Of a stretch of 64,000 nucleotides of DNA, positions 9,109-18,041 are shown one piece after another. The position numbers and the translations under genes were made by a program. The notes beneath the pieces are model-generated. The model was not told the origin of the DNA and made no database searches. It saw only the letters and a program-made list of their open reading frames with translations. The stretch lies in contig NZ_JABBPK010000001.1 in the NCBI RefSeq assembly GCF_012933555.1, forward strand, positions 4,194,001 through 4,258,000. Direction: 5' to 3'. Every line of letters starts with the position of its first letter. Position 1 is the first letter of the stretch. This DNA comes from Niallia alba. GTDB lineage: Bacteria; Bacillota; Bacilli; Bacillales; Cytobacillaceae.

Positions 9109-10170
9109 CTATCGATTTTTATCAGTAGAATATCTTATATCATTAATAAATTTTAAAATAGGTTTATAGTTCTTTCCAACTAAACCTATCTTTTCAACAA
9201 TTAATTCAATTACTAATAATACAGTAACTATTAGGAGTATTGCTCCCCATACTTTTGCCATTGAAAAAATCACCGCAACTAGTCCAAAAAAAGATGCCAT
9301 TGCATAAATTATAATAACCGTTTGACGATGTGTAAAACCAACATTTAACAAGCAGTGATGTAAATGCGACTTATCTGGAGCCATCAATGGCTGCTTATTA
9401 ACTAATCGACGAATAATAGCAAAAAATGTATCTGAAATAGGAACTCCTAGAATAATTACTGGAATAATAAAAGAGATTAACGTAACATTTTTAAATCCTA
9501 ATAGAGACATTACCGCAATAATATAGCCAAGAAATAATGCTCCCGTATCTCCAAGAAAAATCTTTGCAGGATAAAAATTGAAAAATAAAAACCCAAGTGT
9601 ACTTGCTAAAACAATGGAAGATATAGCAATTACATATCCATTCCCCATAATCATTGCCATACCAGTGATCGTAAATAAAGCAATACAGGAAACACCTGAG
9701 GCAAGCCCATCTAATCCATCAATTAAATTAATTGCATTCGTTATGCCGACAATCCAAAGAACGGTTATCGGTATATCCAAGAATCCAAATTCCAATTGTC
9801 CTCCGAATGGCAAGTTAATAAATTCAACTTGTACGCCACCCCAAACAACAACAATTATAGCCGCGATTGTTTGAGCAAGAAACTTAATCTTTGCAGAAAG
9901 ATTATAAATATCATCCAATACTCCCGTTAACACTATAATGACACTACCAATCAATATTGGATAATGGTAAGCTTTATCCGGATTAACTACTAATGCACCG
10001 ATCACAAAACTAATGTATATAGCTAAACCGCCCATACGAGGCATAATTTTTTGATGTACTTTTCTTTGTTCTGGTTTATCCATTGCTCCAACTTTAAATG
10101 CAAGCTTTTTTACTAATGGAGTAAGTAAGATAGAAGCAATGAAACATACCACAAGCATTATATAAATCAT
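9109..10170 (-). CDS. tagO: TagO, undecaprenyl-phosphate GlcNAc-1-phosphate transferase
   Basis: A 353-residue polytopic membrane enzyme of the MraY/WecA family that starts WTA synthesis by moving GlcNAc-1-phosphate from UDP-GlcNAc to undecaprenyl phosphate on the inner membrane face. Family markers in order: RKVHQKIMPRMGG near the N-terminus, LTGVLDDIY (the Asp pair for Mg/substrate), NAINLIDGLDGLASG, FFNFYPAKIFLGDTGALFLGY, and the HLHHCLLNVGFTHRQ cytoplasmic loop with the His cluster typical of the WecA branch. About ten or eleven membrane helices are visible. It lies beside the degSU-yvyE-LCP block as in B. subtilis. The gene is convergent with the SpoIID-like gene. Confidence 0.97.
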   Translation of the reverse strand: MIYIMLVVCFIASILLTPLVKKLAFKVGAMDKPEQRKVHQKIMPRMGGLAIYISFVIGALVVNPDKAYHYPILIGSVIIVLTGVLDDIYNLSAKIKFLAQTIAAIIVVVWGGVQVEFINLPFGGQLEFGFLDIPITVLWIVGITNAINLIDGLDGLASGVSCIALFTITGMAMIMGNGYVIAISSIVLASTLGFLFFNFYPAKIFLGDTGALFLGYIIAVMSLLGFKNVTLISFIIPVIILGVPISDTFFAIIRRLVNKQPLMAPDKSHLHHCLLNVGFTHRQTVIIIYAMASFFGLVAVIFSMAKVWGAILLIVTVLLVIELIVEKIGLVGKNYKPILKFINDIRYSTDKNR

Positions 10171-10388
10171 GCAAATCCTCCCTAATGCCTTAATTAACGT
10201 ACTTCATAGGCATCTATTCTTGCATATAATCGAAGTTTATTATAACACAATACCCACTGGCATGTTTATATTAATTTCATCATTATTTTACATTTATATT
10301 ACATTTTTTATAAACTAAATTTAAATAACTGCTTATTATTATATATGACGTATTTCATTTTAGAAAGTTTCATCTTAAATTTTTTTAT

Positions 10389-11958
10389 TAATTGAATCAA
10401 TTTCATAAATTAAATCCTTAGAGCCACAAGCTATCAAATGTACGAAAAAAGGAGTACCTCCCCAAAATGTCGAAATAAGTAAGCACCACACAAACTTATA
10501 AGACTGGAGGAAGACTCCCTATGACTATTATACGACAAGGAAGCCTATTTGACCTACAAGAATTATATAATTTAGAACCTACCCAACGTTTTGAAGCTAT
10601 TTTTTCTTCTATTGATATAGACCCAATCTTCGCTGTGGTAACGAAGAAATCACGTTTTGGAAGACCCGTTAAGTTGAACTATGCAGCGATGATTTATTCA
10701 CTCGTTGCTAGAATCACAGAGCGTATTTCATTTATTAAAGATTTAGTGAAAAGATTACAGAATGACATGATTTTTCGCCTTGATTGTGGCTTTTTAGTGT
10801 CAGATACTATTCCGTCAGAAGCAGCTTATTCCAGAATGGTCACAATCCTCAGTGAATCGAATGTACTTGAAAAAGTCCAAGGAACCTTGCTTCATCAAGC
10901 GATTTCAGAAGGTTTTATTTCCGATGACACAGTAGCCATTGACGCTACACACTTTCTCGCAAAAGATGGAGCACCACCAAAGGAAGAACAACCGAAAAGT
11001 GAACCGAAAAAGCGTGGGCGTAAATCAAAAGAAGAATATGAAAAATGGCTCATTGAAAAGGCGGAACTGGAAGCCAATCTGCCTCTTTTTGATAAAAAAA
11101 TCGAAGATCAGTTAGACATTCCTTTAGCCGACCTTCGAGCTGAAATTCCTCAAGATCCACAGTGGGGTGTGAAAAAAAACAGTGAAGGAAAAAACGTTTT
11201 TTGGTATGGATTTAAAGCTCATTTGGCTGTTGGAACATCCAGTCAATATATTCTTCAATCCCTTCTTTCTTCGGCCAACTTGAATGACGGAAAGGCTGCG
11301 ATTCCTTTATTAAAAGGAATTCATGAACGAATATCGCTTTCTTCTTTACTCTATGAAACAATGGACGCTGGTTACGATTTTGAAGCCGTTTATACGCAAA
11401 TACATCGAATGGGTCATCGAGCTGTGATTGCTTATAATAAACGCAATGAACCAGAACCAATTGGTTTTGATAAGCATTTCGCTCCTACTTGTGTCCGTGA
11501 ACATTCCTATCGCTATGATAGCTTTGAAGTAAAATATGAAACACTAAAATACACACGTCCAAACGAATGTAAAGACTGTCCACTAGCCAATGATGCTCTA
11601 TGTCAAAAGGTGTATAAAGTAAAAATCACTACAGATTTAAGAAAATTTACAGCGCCAGCACGTGGATCTCAAACATGGAAAAAAATCTTCAAAAGACGCA
11701 CGGCGGTAGAACGTGTGAATGCTTATCTTAAGGGATATTTCCAATTAAACAATGTTCGTTATCGTACAGGAAAAAAGGCTAAAGTCCATTTTGACCTCGT
11801 TACGTTAGTTTATAATGCTTCAAAATTAGCTGCAGACCGTCTTAATCAAATGTTAAATCAACAACAAGTTGCTTAATCAAAGTAAAAAAATTAAAAGGAA
11901 TTAAATTCTGCAAGTTTTTGATTTTTTAAAAGTTGGACTTATGAAATTGACTCAATTA
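10389..11958 (+). mobile_element. IS1182-family insertion sequence
   Basis: The element is bounded by imperfect inverted repeats: TAATTGAATCAATTTCATAA at the left and the complement of TAATTGAGTCAATTTCATAA at the right, one mismatch in 20. Length about 1570 bp with one intact transposase. No clear target duplication was found. It lies between tagO and the first WTA glycosyltransferase. Confidence 0.82.
10521..11876 (+). CDS. IS1182-family transposase
   Basis: A 451-residue DDE transposase. The N-terminal DUF772-type region (about 45-125) contains GRPVKLNYAAMIYSL. The central region has a charged linker (KKRGRKSKEEYEKW) and the catalytic region carries DATHF (first Asp), DAGYD (second Asp) and a C-terminal RTAVERVNAYLKGYF with the Glu. 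A Cys cluster (CKDCPLANDALC) is also typical. The start follows CTGGAGGAAGA. The frame is intact, so the element could be active. Confidence 0.92.
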   Translation: MTIIRQGSLFDLQELYNLEPTQRFEAIFSSIDIDPIFAVVTKKSRFGRPVKLNYAAMIYSLVARITERISFIKDLVKRLQNDMIFRLDCGFLVSDTIPSEAAYSRMVTILSESNVLEKVQGTLLHQAISEGFISDDTVAIDATHFLAKDGAPPKEEQPKSEPKKRGRKSKEEYEKWLIEKAELEANLPLFDKKIEDQLDIPLADLRAEIPQDPQWGVKKNSEGKNVFWYGFKAHLAVGTSSQYILQSLLSSANLNDGKAAIPLLKGIHERISLSSLLYETMDAGYDFEAVYTQIHRMGHRAVIAYNKRNEPEPIGFDKHFAPTCVREHSYRYDSFEVKYETLKYTRPNECKDCPLANDALCQKVYKVKITTDLRKFTAPARGSQTWKKIFKRRTAVERVNAYLKGYFQLNNVRYRTGKKAKVHFDLVTLVYNASKLAADRLNQMLNQQQVA

Positions 11959-12112
11959 CCTAAAATTAAACTCAATTCTAAATTTTTTATAATGAAGAGT
12001 TTTTAGATTATTGTTTTGAAATGTTTAATATTTTTTTCAACTATTGCTTTAAAACGTTCTAAGTTAGTTCATACTATTAAAAATAAAAAACAATATAAAA
12101 TGAGGGATAGAA

Positions 12113-12250
12113 ATGAAAATCTGGACGTTCAACAGAACAAACCTTGAAAATTTACAGCACTATAATAGCAAACTATTCTACAGCGATGATGAAGAAGGCG
12201 AAGAATTATTAGATATACCCTCAAAAATAGCAATAAATGAGCAAGATTAA
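12113..12250 (+). CDS. Putative 45-residue acidic small protein
   Basis: A short frame with GAGGGA eight bases before ATG, beginning MKIWTFNRTNLENLQHY and ending in a very acidic stretch (DDEEGEELLD). It is followed by a strong terminator at 12281. No family is recognised. Good Shine-Dalgarno and terminator placement favour a real gene; the short length and lack of any known homologue are against it. Confidence 0.4.
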   Translation: MKIWTFNRTNLENLQHYNSKLFYSDDEEGEELLDIPSKIAINEQD

Positions 12251-12280
12251 ACATACTCATTTAGCAAATACTTCCTAACA

Positions 12281-12328
12281 AAAAGATCTATATAAAGTGG
12301 TAAATTCACCTCGTATAGATCTTTTTTT
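12281..12328. terminator. Bidirectional terminator
   Basis: AAAAGATCTATA pairs with TATAGATCTTTT, with T-runs on both strands. It can serve the small gene at 12113 (+) and the glycosyltransferase at 12361 (-). Confidence 0.82.
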
Positions 12329-12360
12329 GATTAGGAGATAGACAGATATTATCCTAATTA

Positions 12361-13872
12361 TTATGAATTAATTGCTCTTATCCATCTCTCTTCATACTTT
12401 TGATAATTAAAACGTTCATTTACTTCTAGTGCGTTCTTGGACAATTGATTTCTAGTATCGTCATCAGACAAAATCTTTACTACTTTTTCAGCTAACTTCT
12501 TTTTATTTCTACATGGTACTAAAAACCCATCTATTCCATCTCGAATAATATCACTTGGTCCATATTTACAATTATACGAAACAACCGGAGTTCCTACCGC
12601 CATGCTTTCTGTAATAACCATTCCAAAACCTTCATAATCAGATGTCAAAATAGAACAGGATGCGGACTGATAAACTGCAGATGCTGCATTCGTAAACTCT
12701 TGTAACATTATATTTTTCTTTAAATTCAATTCTTCTATTAACGCTTCTAACTTTACTTTTTGGGGACCAAATCCATAAATATGCAATTGAGCATCTGGTA
12801 TCTTTTTTACAACATATTTGAATGCTTTAATTGCTTCATCAATTCTCTTCTGAGATTCAAATCTTGCTAAATAGACTACTAATTTTGGATTATATTTCTC
12901 CACTGTAGCAACCTTCATTTCAGGCACAGCATGGGGAATCACATCAAATGTAGGGAGATTCCCCACTAATGTTCCAATGTCTTTCTTTTGATCATTCGTT
13001 AAAAAAATGACCTTATCATATTCATGAATTCTATTGAGAAAGGATTTCCATGTTTGCTTAGTATCCGCTCTAGTATTGTATGGCCAGGAATAATGATTGT
13101 TATGTAGAACAGCAACTCTTTTTATATTCTCTACCTTTAAATCAAGAACGAGACCATCAGAAAAACGTGAATCAGAGAAAGCAACCGGATTCTCAATATC
13201 TTCTAACTTTTCCTGCACCCAAAAAGTAAATAATTTATATAGTGATTTAAATTCGTGGCAAGTTGGTTCATACAAGAGAGAACGTCCTTCTTTTTTAGTA
13301 TAGTCATCTATCCAAACAGTCATATAGCACTTCCCATTTTTAGCATAATAACTTTTTAGTCTTGGACTATTATTTATTGGGTCCATGAATTGTGAGCACA
13401 CCAAATAGCCATTTTTATCATACTCATCTCTGCGAGTTCGATTCCGACTTTCACTCATATAATCAACAAATACTAACCTTCCCTCTTTATCGAATCTTTT
13501 ATATTTTATATAAACACCATTTTTATAGTAACGATAAGAAGGCAATTCATTTCCCTTATCAATAAACTCATATAAGCCCTCTTCTTTGATTATATTGTTT
13601 TTAGGTTCTTTTATATCTACTTTATTATCGCCTACCTTTTTTGATAAATCATGGAAACAATTAAACACCTGTACACGCTTATCTAATCGACCTGTACTAT
13701 ATAATTCCTGTAGAATATCTTCAAAATCTGGTTGGAAGCTTAAAGTAAGAATATAAACTTGATTATAGTATTTTATTAATGTATTCGCTCTTGTAAGAAT
13801 CGCTTTAGTGAGTCCACCTCTTACTATATTTAGTGATTTAAATATAAATACTGGAGTATAATTTACTTCCAT
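12361..13872 (-). CDS. TarM/TagE-like GT4 glycosyltransferase (WTA decoration)
   Basis: A 503-residue retaining GT-B glycosyltransferase. The N-terminal third starts with an RGGLTKAILTRAN loop like the GGMTSSMFNR loop of S. aureus TarM, followed by an extra beta-rich insertion (about 85-200) typical of TarM/TagE. The C-terminal GT4 lobe (about 320-500) has LARFESQKRIDEAIKAF, HIYGFGP, and SDYEGFGMVITESMAVGTPVV with the E-x7-E nucleotide-sugar site. TarM and TagE glycosylate teichoic acid chains in the cytoplasm. Donor (UDP-Glc or UDP-GlcNAc) cannot be read from sequence. GAAAGGGAGAAAGTA precedes the ATG. A paralogue is at 20544. Confidence 0.83.
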   Translation of the reverse strand: MEVNYTPVFIFKSLNIVRGGLTKAILTRANTLIKYYNQVYILTLSFQPDFEDILQELYSTGRLDKRVQVFNCFHDLSKKVGDNKVDIKEPKNNIIKEEGLYEFIDKGNELPSYRYYKNGVYIKYKRFDKEGRLVFVDYMSESRNRTRRDEYDKNGYLVCSQFMDPINNSPRLKSYYAKNGKCYMTVWIDDYTKKEGRSLLYEPTCHEFKSLYKLFTFWVQEKLEDIENPVAFSDSRFSDGLVLDLKVENIKRVAVLHNNHYSWPYNTRADTKQTWKSFLNRIHEYDKVIFLTNDQKKDIGTLVGNLPTFDVIPHAVPEMKVATVEKYNPKLVVYLARFESQKRIDEAIKAFKYVVKKIPDAQLHIYGFGPQKVKLEALIEELNLKKNIMLQEFTNAASAVYQSASCSILTSDYEGFGMVITESMAVGTPVVSYNCKYGPSDIIRDGIDGFLVPCRNKKKLAEKVVKILSDDDTRNQLSKNALEVNERFNYQKYEERWIRAINS

Positions 13873-14427
13873 TACTTTCTCCCTTTCTTTCGCTATATTT
13901 ACTATTTCATTGTTGACTGAAACATACGTAGATAAACATACAGAAAATCTATTGTTCTAATAAGTTAGTCAAGTCTTCTAGATAGAATGGATTAAATAAC
14001 TTGGTCAGTGATATTTAGACTTAGTATGCAACTAGATATAAATTTTTTTAATCAAAGGTGTGTAACAAGTAGCCCCTTCAATATTTTTGTAATTTTCATA
14101 ATATTCTATCTCACTAACGAGAAAAATGTAGGTATTACTCAGAAACACTATCTGCTTGAATATCGTAACAATAGTCAAAAGGGACAGTTAATTTCCATAG
14201 GAATAGAAGAATTTAAATTAAGCTGATAAAACTCATTTAGAAGAAACAAAAGCATGATCTTCCTTATAGAATTTATATAGTGGTTATCTATAATATCCAA
14301 AGATACCAGTTAAACGTACAAACCTAATTTAGTTTTCCATAAAAAGGGGTACAACAATGTTTAAAAATTTTATCATCAATACTACTTATGTAATTTAGAG
14401 TTAGTTGTAGATATAATTTAAAATAAC
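13873..14427. other. AT-rich intergenic region
   Basis: About 555 bases between the TarM-like gene and the tagH terminator. The only frame of note (14008-14226) has no convincing ribosome binding site and an unlikely composition. Nothing else recognised. Confidence 0.5.
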
Positions 14428-14494
14428 AAAAAAAGCTAGATGTGATTGAGGTCTCCAAAAAATCGTTAAGGTTTCCTATACACATCTAGCTAAT
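14428..14494 (-). terminator. Terminator of tagGH
   Basis: AGCTAGATGTG pairs with CACATCTAGCT across a long loop, followed on the minus strand by TTTTTTTGTT, just after the tagH stop codon. Confidence 0.8.
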
Positions 14495-14501
14495 ATATTA
14501 T

Positions 14502-15281
14502 TTAACTTTCAAACCCTTTTTCTCTAAAAGCTTGCTTTTCCTCAGGGGACATTTTATTATATGTCTTTAAAAACTCCTCATAAGAGGATAAAACCTCATT
14601 TATACTTCCAATCATCTTAACTTGTCCATGCTCAATCCAGATTCCTTTTTGACAAAATTGCTTCATCTGTCCAATAGAATGACTTACAAAGAACATCGTC
14701 TTACCACGCTCTTTAAACTCTTCCATTTTCGCTAAACATTTATCTGCAAACGCCTTGTCTCCTACTGACAATGCCTCATCTATAATAAGAACATCAGGAT
14801 CTGTATGAACAGAAATACCAAACCCAAGTCTTGATTTCATTCCACTTGAATATGATTTTACTGGCTGATCAATAAATTTTCCTAATTCGGAGAACTCAAT
14901 AATCTTTGGTTCAAGCACTTTTATCTGGTCTTTAGTAAAGCCAAGCATCAAACACTTTAGCTCAATATTTTCACGACCCGTTAATTCATTATTGACACCC
15001 GCTGCTACAGCTATAAGAGATGCTTGTCCGTCAATTAAAACCTCACCAGATGTAGGCGGAACAATTCCTGCAATAATATTAGATAAAGTAGATTTACCGG
15101 ATCCATTTACTCCAACAAATCCTATAACATCGCCATGGTCTGCTTCAAAACTAACGTTTCTTAAAGCATAAAATGGTTCTCCATAATCTTTAGGAAAAAA
15201 TACATCCTTTAGTTTTTCCGATTTATTATTATATAACTTATATCTTTTTGTTAAATTTTTCACTACAACAGATTTTTCCAT
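14502..15281 (-). CDS. tagH: TagH, teichoic acid ABC exporter ATPase
   Basis: A 259-residue ABC ATPase of the TagH/Wzt type that, with TagG, flips undecaprenyl-linked WTA across the membrane. Motifs: Walker A GVNGSGKST, signature SSGMKSRLGFG, Walker B VLIIDEALSVGD and switch His in FVSHS. The FYALRNVSFEADHGDVIGFVG segment is typical for this subfamily. It lacks the long C-terminal extension of B. subtilis TagH and resembles the short staphylococcal TarH. The stop of tagG lies 14 bp upstream, so the two form an operon. Confidence 0.94.
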   Translation of the reverse strand: MEKSVVVKNLTKRYKLYNNKSEKLKDVFFPKDYGEPFYALRNVSFEADHGDVIGFVGVNGSGKSTLSNIIAGIVPPTSGEVLIDGQASLIAVAAGVNNELTGRENIELKCLMLGFTKDQIKVLEPKIIEFSELGKFIDQPVKSYSSGMKSRLGFGISVHTDPDVLIIDEALSVGDKAFADKCLAKMEEFKERGKTMFFVSHSIGQMKQFCQKGIWIEHGQVKMIGSINEVLSSYEEFLKTYNKMSPEEKQAFREKGFES

Positions 15282-15295
15282 CTAACCACTTCCAA

Positions 15296-16114
15296 TTATA
15301 AAAAGTCAATAAAGTGTCTTCTGAAACGCACATGCATATAAGATCCTATAGTCAATAATAGGAAAACTACAGCCCAAAAGTATATCGTTATAGCTGGATG
15401 TTCTATAATAAACCAACCTTGTCCTAATAGGGCATATCGATATCCTTCTATTAAATAATAGACTGGATTTAATTTCATGATAAATTTAAATGTATCACCT
15501 AAATTATGCACTGGCCACAATATAGGAGTTACATACAACAGAACTCTCATTAGGGATTGTAACAGCATTTGAAAGTCACGAACTATAGTAGCTATAGTCG
15601 ATGTAATAAGTGATAATGAAAATAAAAAGATAATGGCTGCAAATAAGAAGTACGGTAACTGAATATAATATATAGATATTGGATAACCAATAAATTGAAA
15701 AATTATAATAACAGCAACCATTAATAAGAGCTGCGGATATAATAAGGACAGCATGACATAAGACGGAATGGCACTTAACGGAAAATTCATTCTTGAGACC
15801 ATTCGTAACCTAGTGTATATAGATTTAGATCCTTGCGTTATAGCTGGATAAATGAAAAACCACAGCACAATCCCAGCTAGCATCCATATAAAAAAAGGTA
15901 TCTCTTGTCCATTTGCACCATCAACAGTTGGTCTTTTTTGAACATATCCAAAAACAAACCAATAGATTGCAATTTGAATACCAGGATTGATAAACTCCCA
16001 TAATATCCCCAAATAATTATTCCTATTTGAACTCTTAAGTTCATACATAGACAATCTTCTTATTAAATGAAAATTATCTATTTGCTCTTTTATAACATTG
16101 ATAATAGAACTCAT
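15296..16114 (-). CDS. tagG: TagG, teichoic acid ABC exporter permease
   Basis: A 272-residue ABC-2 type membrane protein with six predicted helices and the amphipathic N-terminus SSNRNNYLGILWEFINPGIQIAIYWFVFG typical of TagG/Wzm. A mid-protein segment YVTPILWPVHNLGD and the C-terminal NPVYYLIEGYRY stretch are family features. It forms the WTA exporter with TagH encoded next to it. The IS110 element lies upstream. Confidence 0.94.
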   Translation of the reverse strand: MSSIINVIKEQIDNFHLIRRLSMYELKSSNRNNYLGILWEFINPGIQIAIYWFVFGYVQKRPTVDGANGQEIPFFIWMLAGIVLWFFIYPAITQGSKSIYTRLRMVSRMNFPLSAIPSYVMLSLLYPQLLLMVAVIIIFQFIGYPISIYYIQLPYFLFAAIIFLFSLSLITSTIATIVRDFQMLLQSLMRVLLYVTPILWPVHNLGDTFKFIMKLNPVYYLIEGYRYALLGQGWFIIEHPAITIYFWAVVFLLLTIGSYMHVRFRRHFIDFL

Positions 16115-16671
16115 TTTTATTATGCCCTTCCTAAAACAAACCTAATTGTATTTATTTTTTTATCATTATTTTTATTTAAAGTTATTATTATCCTATAAGT
16201 AAGTGATTCTTCCTTTTTATCTCATCTCTTTATGATTCAGTTTATGTATATTCCCTCCCTTAGCTTTTAAAGTAATAGCCTACATATTTTATCATATATC
16301 TTCATTTTCTTCTAATATTCTTCCCAAATTTAATTCACTTTTTACGCTAATTCGAAACATTAAATTCTTTATACAGGAAATTATAAAAGAATAAAGTATA
16401 ATTTTTTTTAGTAGATTATTCTTTTATAATAAAAACAACCATGAACTTTCGCTCTCAACCCAGGAATGAAAATAGTTTTCCTTCCCCATAATGTAGATAC
16501 CACAAACAGTGAGCATATAACGTGTCTTTTAATGGTGGTTTTACCCTGTAATAAAAACTGTTGGAATAAATTTGGTGTACAACCCATTGTTAGCTCTCTA
16601 TTTTTAGAGATGACTACGTACAGAAAAATGTCTAATTTCAAATTTATTCCACTGTTTGTGGAATAATCTTA
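16115..16671. other. tagG upstream region and IS110 left non-coding end
   Basis: The first 300 or so bases are AT-rich and should hold the tagG promoter, which I could not place. From about 16430 the composition changes and the segment belongs to the left end of the IS110-type element. It contains an inverted repeat, CCACAAACAGTG near 16500 and CACTGTTTGTGG near 16650, about 140 bases apart. Overlapping short frames on both strands here have no ribosome binding sites and are dismissed. Confidence 0.55.
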
Positions 16672-17880
16672 TTGAAGGTGGATGAAGTGGAAACATTATA
16701 CAAACGTTGTGCTGGCTTGGATGTTCATTCAGAAACAATTGTAGCTTGCGTATTGTTGGGCGATTCAGAAGCAGATATGGAAAAAGAGACGGAGACTTTT
16801 CCAACTTTAACGAAGGATTTATTTCGTCTTCTTAAATGGCTAGAAGAAAAAGGGGTTACTCACATTGCCATGGAAAGTACGGGAGTGTATTGGAAACCAG
16901 TTTACAATATCTTAGAAGATTTTTTTGATATTACATTGGCTAATGCCCAAAGGATTAAAAACGTTCCAGGTAGGAAGACAGATGTTTCGGATGCAGAATG
17001 GATTGCCAAACTATTAAGACATGGGCTAATAGAGAAAAGTTTTGTCCCTCCAGAAGACTTTCGTAACCTACGAGATTTAACTCGACTCAGAAAGAAATGG
17101 ATTGGCCATATGACATCTGAGAAGAACCGAATTCAGAAAGTATTAGAGACTTCCAATATCAAACTAAGCACCGTTATTTCAGATGTATTTGGTGTATCAG
17201 GAAGGAAATTATTAGAACAACTTATGACTGAAGGTTATATAGATCAAGAAGAGGTGGAGAAAAAGATACATGGAAGAATGGCTCATAAAAAGCAATTAAT
17301 TGCAGATTCATTATTTGGTACATTAAATGACCATCAACTTTTTCTAATCAAACAATCTTGGATGCACATTATTTATCTTGAAGAACTAATATCTGATATT
17401 GAGAAAAGAATCGATAAGACCTTACTAAATTATCAGGAAGAAGTTCAGCTTCTAATCACGATGCCGGGTATTAAGAAAGATACAGCCGCAATTATTATTG
17501 CAGAAATAGGTGTAGACATGGAGCAATTTCCTACTTCTAAACATCTGGCTGCATGGGCAGGGCTGTCACCTGGAAATTATGAAAGTGCAGGAAAAAGGAA
17601 AAGCACACGAACATTAAGAGGAAATCCACATATTAAATCTGCATTGTGCGAGGCTGCATGGGCTGTTTCTAGGAGTCGAAATAAAAGATTAGGAATTAAA
17701 TATTGGTCGTTAGCTGCACGAAGAGGAAAGAAAAAAGCACTCGTTGCCATCGGACATCGAATGCTTACTATTGTCTATCACATGCTTCAAAACAAAGAAC
17801 CCTACCACGAGTTAACTTCCAATTAGCATCATAGACAAAAAATAGAAAAGTTATACGAGAAACCGTAAAATATGGTAGCT
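16430..17880 (+). mobile_element. IS110-family insertion sequence (ends approximate)
   Basis: An intact IS110-type transposase flanked by a long left non-coding stretch (about 240 bases) and a short right one. IS110 elements lack ordinary terminal inverted repeats and make no large target duplication, so the ends cannot be fixed from this window alone; the coordinates are estimates. It separates tagG from the fusion gene at 18042. Confidence 0.7.
16672..17826 (+). CDS. IS110-family DEDD transposase/recombinase
   Basis: A 384-residue transposase. The N-terminal RuvC-like DEDD domain shows AGLDVHSETIVACVL (first Asp), AMESTGVYW (Glu) and KTDVSDAEWIAKLL (Asp pair). The C-terminal Transposase_20 domain has ITMPGIKKDTAAIIIAEIG and WAGLSPGNYESAGKRKS with the candidate catalytic serine. 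Recent work shows that IS110 recombinases use a bridge RNA from the element's non-coding end to choose target and donor. The likely start is the TTG or ATG near 16672-16687 after TGAAGGTGG. Intact and probably active. Confidence 0.92.
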   Translation: MKVDEVETLYKRCAGLDVHSETIVACVLLGDSEADMEKETETFPTLTKDLFRLLKWLEEKGVTHIAMESTGVYWKPVYNILEDFFDITLANAQRIKNVPGRKTDVSDAEWIAKLLRHGLIEKSFVPPEDFRNLRDLTRLRKKWIGHMTSEKNRIQKVLETSNIKLSTVISDVFGVSGRKLLEQLMTEGYIDQEEVEKKIHGRMAHKKQLIADSLFGTLNDHQLFLIKQSWMHIIYLEELISDIEKRIDKTLLNYQEEVQLLITMPGIKKDTAAIIIAEIGVDMEQFPTSKHLAAWAGLSPGNYESAGKRKSTRTLRGNPHIKSALCEAAWAVSRSRNKRLGIKYWSLAARRGKKKALVAIGHRMLTIVYHMLQNKEPYHELTSN

Positions 17881-18041
17881 CTGCTTTCCTATTGCCAAAT
17901 TTCAATTAATTATAGCTTTAACAAAAATGATCTAGTTTAAACCATTATTTATTTTCACAGAAAAAAGAAAATCTTTTTATACTTATAAGATAAATTGCTA
18001 TACTATACAAAGACCAATGTTAAAAGAGGAGTATATTAAAA

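Noticed and set aside
14008-14226. 72-residue plus-strand frame in the gap near tagH
   Set aside because: No ribosome binding site, unlikely composition and no recognised family.
16408-16804. Overlapping short frames on both strands around the IS110 left end
   Set aside because: They overlap each other, lack ribosome binding sites and lie in the element's non-coding end or in the shadow of the recombinase gene.
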